From Bacteroidales bacterium (GTDB taxonomy: Bacteria > Bacteroidota > Bacteroidia > Bacteroidales > Lentimicrobiaceae), in the NCBI GenBank assembly GCA_022837485.1, contig JALHHH010000015.1, forward strand, positions 1 through 18,176: a stretch of DNA of 18,176 bases. The letters run 5' to 3'. Position numbers and translations under genes: made by a program. Below are positions 15,174-18,176 of this stretch, in pieces. The notes below the pieces were generated by a model. The model made no database searches. It had not been told where the DNA came from and worked only from the letters and a program-made list of their open reading frames with translations. The number at the start of each line of letters is the position of its first letter. Positions within the stretch are counted from its first letter, which is position 1.

Positions 15174-15680
15174 TCAGTGCTGATGGCCCTGAGGACCGTG
15201 CACGTGACCGTGACTTATTTCTTCGGTAGTTGCTTCGCGGACCTCAAGAATAGTTCCGCTGAAGTGCAGGGTTTTTCCTGCCATGGGGTGGTTGAAGTCC
15301 ATCTTTACCTTCTCGTCTGTTACTTCAACAATAAGACCATCTAAGGGTCTGCCTTCGTTATCCTGCATAGGAACAACGTTACCCACCTGAACCATTTCAG
15401 GGTCTATTTTGCCATCTACCATAAAAATATCTATGGGAAGTTCTACAACGGCTTCCCCGATAACGGGGCCATAACCGTCTTCCGAATCCAGAGTGAATTC
15501 GAAATTATCGTTAACTTTCAGATCTGCAATATTTGATTCAAATTTAGGAAGCAGGTTTCCGGCACCATAGAGAAACACAAGCGGTTGTGAAGCATCTGCC
15601 TTGTCTACGGTTTCACCTGCAGCATTGTCGAGTTTCAGCTCATACGAGAGTGAAACCACCTTGTTTTTGGAAATGATCAT
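15174..15680 (-). CDS. slyD: FKBP-type peptidyl-prolyl isomerase, SlyD-like
   Basis: This 168-residue cytoplasmic protein is a prolyl isomerase and chaperone. An FKBP domain (about 1-70 and 130-150, for example SYELKLDNAAGETVDKAD, LVFLYGAGNLLPKFE, EDGYGPV) is interrupted by the insert-in-flap chaperone domain (about 75-130), and the signature FNHPMAGKTLHFSG follows. The C-terminal tail HGHVHGPQGHQH is histidine-rich, as in SlyD, which binds nickel and other metals and can help mature metalloenzymes such as [NiFe]-hydrogenases. The tail here is short and lacks the extra cysteines of E. coli SlyD. No hydrogenase or urease gene is nearby. A TACTTTTG -7 box lies about 64 bases before the start. 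Confidence 0.92.
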   Translation of the reverse strand: MIISKNKVVSLSYELKLDNAAGETVDKADASQPLVFLYGAGNLLPKFESNIADLKVNDNFEFTLDSEDGYGPVIGEAVVELPIDIFMVDGKIDPEMVQVGNVVPMQDNEGRPLDGLIVEVTDEKVKMDFNHPMAGKTLHFSGTILEVREATTEEISHGHVHGPQGHQH

Positions 15681-15743
15681 TTGAAAAAATTTTGATGTTA
15701 AAATATATCAACAATCCGAAGCACGCATTGTTGTAGCAGGCGT

Positions 15744-15751
15744 CAAAAGTA
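15744..15751 (-). promoter_or_regulatory. -7 promoter element for the SlyD-like gene
   Basis: Read on the minus strand this is TACTTTTG, an exact TAnnTTTG match about 64 bases before the ATG. The -33 region is only T-rich (TTTT or TTTA), not a clear TTTG. Confidence 0.5.
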
Positions 15752-15835
15752 CGGGTTATCAGCTTATAAATAAAATAAATGAGCCGTTATGGCAGAGATT
15801 GATAAAAATCTGCGCTCAAACCGGGACTGGTTTAC

Positions 15836-17614
15836 TTACATTCTCTCCGGCACTTGTATTCCAAGTAGATTCATTCCGGTTTTGATAACATTGCCTGTCA
15901 GCTTCGAAAGCATTAAGCGTAATTGCCGGATGCTGTTATCTTCTTCCTTGAGGATGGTATACTCATGGTAGAACTGATTGTATTCCCGGGCCAGTTCGAA
16001 GAGATAATTGGCTAACAAAGATGGACTGAATGATGAAGCTGCGTCTTTCACGAGATCCGGAAACTGACTTAGAATAATCAGCAGATCCCTTTCTTTAGCA
16101 TTAATTTTAACAGCAGCATCCAATTCATTTTCCTCAAGGGCTTTCCTGAGGACTGAGCGTATACGGGCATGAGTGTACTGGATAAATGGTCCGGTATTGC
16201 CGTTAAAGTCGATACTTTCGCGTGGATTAAACGTCATGTTCTTTTTCGGGTCAACCTTTAAGATGAAGTACTTAAGAGCACCCAGACCAACCATACGATA
16301 CAGATTTTCAGCTTCTTCACTGTCAAAATCTTCAATTTTCCCCAGTTCTTCCGTCATCGACTTTGCCGTGGAGATCATCTCATCCATCAGATCGTCGGCA
16401 TCTACGACGGTACCTTCGCGCGATTTCATTTTACCTTCGGGTAATTCAACCATTCCATAGGAAAGGTGGTAGATACCTCTGGCCCAGGTGCGTCCCAGTT
16501 TAATCAGGATCAGGCGAAGTACATCAAAATGATAATTTTGCTCATTACCAACGACGTACACCAGCTTTTCTGGCTCAAAATCCTCTGCACGCAGCTGAGC
16601 AGTGCCCAGGTCCTGCGTCATATACACAGATGTACCGTCGTTGCGAAGCAGTAATTTTTCGTCAAGGCCTTCCGTTGAAAGATCAATCCAAACAGATCCA
16701 TCTTTTTTGCGGTAGAAGACCCCTTTATCAAGTCCTTCATCCACCAGATTCTTACCCAGCAGATACGTTTCCGATTCATAATAAATCTTATCAAAACGGA
16801 TTCCCAGACGCTCGTATGTTTCATTGAAACCTTTGTAAACCCATCCGTTCATGGTACTCCAGAGTCTTAGGGTTTCCTCATCGCGGGCCTCCCATTTCCG
16901 GAGCATTTCCCGGGCCTGCTTCATAAGCAATGAACCGGCAGCAGCCTCTTCTTCGCTCATACCACCGGCAACAAGGCCGGCTATTTCCTCTTTGTAGTGT
17001 TTATCAAAAAGTACGTAGAAATCACCCACCAGTTTATCGCCCTTTTTCCCGGTTGATTCCGGTGTTTCTCCGTTTCCGTAAAGCTTCCATGCGAGCATCG
17101 ATTTACAGATATGGATGCCCCTGTCGTTGACAAGATTCACCCTTGCTACCTTTTTGCCGGTAGCTTCGAGCAGCGAGGCAACCGACGACCCCAGCAGGTT
17201 ATTCCGGATGTGGCCAAGATGAAGGGGTTTATTCGTATTTGGGGATGAATATTCTACTACAACGGGTTTTTCGGAAGAGACTGCTACGGTTCCGAATGAC
17301 GTATCCTGATGCTTATCGTTCAGAAAATTAATCCAGCAGGAAGGTCTTATACGGATATTAAGATACCCTTTAACCACACCGAAAGATTCCGCTTCGGGCA
17401 TGATAGTCAGGATTTTTTCACCAAGTTGAGTTGCAGTTATCTCGGGAGACTTCCGCGAAACTTTCAGAAGCGGAAATACAACCAGTGAGAAATCGCCCTG
17501 TTCTCTGAATGTGGCTGCGGTACGCTGTACCGCCAGTTGAGCTGGATCCATCTCAAAATCGTACAAATCTTTAACGGCAGAAAGGGCTTTTTCTGTGAGG
17601 AGTTTTTCTATCAT
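15836..17614 (-). CDS. argS: Arginyl-tRNA synthetase
   Basis: ArgS charges tRNA-Arg with arginine. The 592-residue class I synthetase has a complete layout: an N-terminal Add-1 tRNA D-loop-binding domain (about 1-110), the HIGH-type motif HLGH at 132-135 within SSPNTNKPLHLGHIRNN, the Rossmann catalytic core, a KMSKS-like loop GKMKSREGTVV (394-404), and the helical anticodon-binding domain from about 480 ending in TGMNLLGIQVPERM. All are typical and no part is missing. The gene is alone on its strand segment. A TAAATTTG -7 box is placed about 23 bases before the ATG. Confidence 0.97.
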   Translation of the reverse strand: MIEKLLTEKALSAVKDLYDFEMDPAQLAVQRTAATFREQGDFSLVVFPLLKVSRKSPEITATQLGEKILTIMPEAESFGVVKGYLNIRIRPSCWINFLNDKHQDTSFGTVAVSSEKPVVVEYSSPNTNKPLHLGHIRNNLLGSSVASLLEATGKKVARVNLVNDRGIHICKSMLAWKLYGNGETPESTGKKGDKLVGDFYVLFDKHYKEEIAGLVAGGMSEEEAAAGSLLMKQAREMLRKWEARDEETLRLWSTMNGWVYKGFNETYERLGIRFDKIYYESETYLLGKNLVDEGLDKGVFYRKKDGSVWIDLSTEGLDEKLLLRNDGTSVYMTQDLGTAQLRAEDFEPEKLVYVVGNEQNYHFDVLRLILIKLGRTWARGIYHLSYGMVELPEGKMKSREGTVVDADDLMDEMISTAKSMTEELGKIEDFDSEEAENLYRMVGLGALKYFILKVDPKKNMTFNPRESIDFNGNTGPFIQYTHARIRSVLRKALEENELDAAVKINAKERDLLIILSQFPDLVKDAASSFSPSLLANYLFELAREYNQFYHEYTILKEEDNSIRQLRLMLSKLTGNVIKTGMNLLGIQVPERM

Positions 17615-17636
17615 ATACGGCTTTTAATAGCTCTGG

Positions 17637-17644
17637 CAAATTTA
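17637..17644 (-). promoter_or_regulatory. -7 promoter element for argS
   Basis: Read on the minus strand this is TAAATTTG, an exact TAnnTTTG match about 23 bases before the argS ATG. No clean -33 TTTG is visible upstream. Confidence 0.5.
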
Positions 17645-17767
17645 GTTTTTTTTCAACAGAAAACTAACAATAGATATATACCTGATTATCAATAATATCA
17701 CACGTTTCTGGTAACTTATAAAGGAATATATTGAGGCCGGGTATGAATAAAAAAAAATTCGACAGTC

Positions 17768-17797
17768 TTTGAACAGAAATCTAATAAACTATATTTG
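17768..17797 (+). promoter_or_regulatory. Promoter for the GTPase-like gene at 17928
   Basis: TTTG at 17768-17771 and TATATTTG at 17790-17797 are spaced 18 bases apart, a good Bacteroidota promoter. Transcription would begin near 17803, giving an unusually long leader of about 125 bases. Confidence 0.65.
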
Positions 17798-17839
17798 CAA
17801 TGGTTTTTTTGCGGCTGATTGCCGGTCAAGGCTCACAAA

Positions 17840-17855
17840 ACAGGCGCCAGCCTGT
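17840..17855 (+). promoter_or_regulatory. Leader hairpin before the GTPase-like gene
   Basis: ACAGGC (17840-17845) pairs exactly with GCCTGT (17850-17855) around a GCCA tetraloop. The palindrome CGGGCCCG follows directly. Both lie in the predicted 5' leader. No T-run follows, so this is not a standard terminator; it may be a regulatory fold, but I recognise no riboswitch class. Confidence 0.4.
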
Positions 17856-17927
17856 CCGGGCCCGTAAAAGAGCTGAAATACATTCAGAGCAATTATTTCA
17901 CTCAGTCACAATACAAAAACCAAATCC

Positions 17928-18176
17928 ATGAAACAAAAAGTTATCATTATCGGAGCTGCCGGAAGGGACTTCCATAACTTTAACACTTACTTCCGCGGCA
18001 AAGCGGAGTACGAGGTGGTTGCGTTTACCGCAGCCCAGATTCCCGACATCGACGGTCGCGCATACCCCAAAGAACTTGCAGGAGTTGAACTGTACCCAAA
18101 TGGAATTCCCATTCTAGCCGAGGAGGAACTCCCTGCTCTGATCAAGAAGCACAAGGTTGATATTTGTGTATTTTCT
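17928..18176 (+). CDS. Predicted GTPase, COG2403 / cyclic 2,3-diphosphoglycerate synthetase-like (partial, 3' end outside window)
   Basis: The first 83 residues are present; the gene runs off the right end in frame. The N-terminus MKQKVIIIGAAGRDFHNFN is a nucleotide-binding beta-strand and glycine loop, and YEVVAFTAAQIPDIDGR with LYPNGIPILAEEEL follows. This combination matches proteins annotated as predicted GTPases of COG2403, related to archaeal cyclic 2,3-diphosphoglycerate synthetase. In Bacteroidota their function is not established and the metabolite name should not be taken literally. The P-loop domain usually found further on is outside the window. The gene has its own promoter and a leader of about 125 bases with a strong hairpin. 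Confidence 0.75.
   Translation, partial: MKQKVIIIGAAGRDFHNFNTYFRGKAEYEVVAFTAAQIPDIDGRAYPKELAGVELYPNGIPILAEEELPALIKKHKVDICVFS

Larger units (their letters stand above)
17615..17927. other. Divergent intergenic region with two promoters and a structured leader
   Basis: This 313-bp gap separates argS (minus) from the GTPase-like gene (plus). It contains the argS -7 box at 17637-17644, the plus-strand promoter at 17768-17797, and the leader hairpin at 17840-17855. The remaining AT-rich central part (about 17650-17765) shows nothing I can name. Confidence 0.6.

Noticed and set aside
15795..15833. Small inverted repeats after the argS stop (AAACC/GGTTT and AGATT/AATCT)
   Set aside because: The stems are only five bases and the T-run is not directly adjacent in the right order; I could not support a terminator call.

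Overview
The window looks like ordinary chromosomal DNA from a member of the Bacteroidota, probably Bacteroidales-like and of medium GC. Three things point there. A secreted subtilase carries a type IX secretion (Por) C-terminal sorting domain. A long OmpA-family protein has a DUF5723-like N-terminus and thrombospondin type 3 repeats. Several intergenic gaps contain the Bacteroidota -7 promoter motif TAnnTTTG, in some cases with TTTG about 18-20 bases upstream. I found no tRNA, rRNA, CRISPR array, insertion sequence, prophage gene or attachment site.

Layout from left to right. Positions 1-501 have no confident gene: they hold a GC hairpin, a possible broken 80-codon reading frame on the minus strand, and the terminator of the next gene. 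Positions 502-3258 (minus) carry the T9SS subtilase and prmC. Positions 3410-5275 (plus) carry an unrecognised 319-residue protein, transcribed divergently from prmC, and a DMT/EamA transporter. Positions 5407-9254 (plus) are a tight run of the OmpA/TSP3 outer-membrane protein, a Cys-rich protein resembling archaeal AGOG-type DNA glycosylases, and a HIT-family protein. A second EamA transporter (9268-10191, minus) converges on this run.

After a 320-bp gene-free stretch come a YigZ/IMPACT protein (10512-11126) and dnaA (11369-12805). A three-gene overlapping cluster follows (12879-15028): a low-molecular-weight protein-tyrosine phosphatase, a PLP-dependent threonine/serine dehydratase-like enzyme, and a short tetrapyrrole-methylase-fold methyltransferase of the RsmI type. 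A bidirectional terminator separates it from a minus-strand SlyD-like prolyl isomerase (15174-15680) and argS (15836-17614). The window ends inside a plus-strand gene (17928 onward) for a COG2403-like predicted GTPase, preceded by a good promoter and a long, hairpin-containing leader.

Most genes are housekeeping: translation (prmC, argS, the RsmI-like enzyme), replication initiation (dnaA), protein folding (SlyD) and envelope (OmpA, subtilase). I see no defence or mobile system. The parts most worth a second look are the AGOG-like/HIT pair downstream of the OmpA gene, the orphan protein at 3410, a terminator-like hairpin 12 bases before the phosphatase start, the structured leader at the right end, and the possible gene remnant at the left end.
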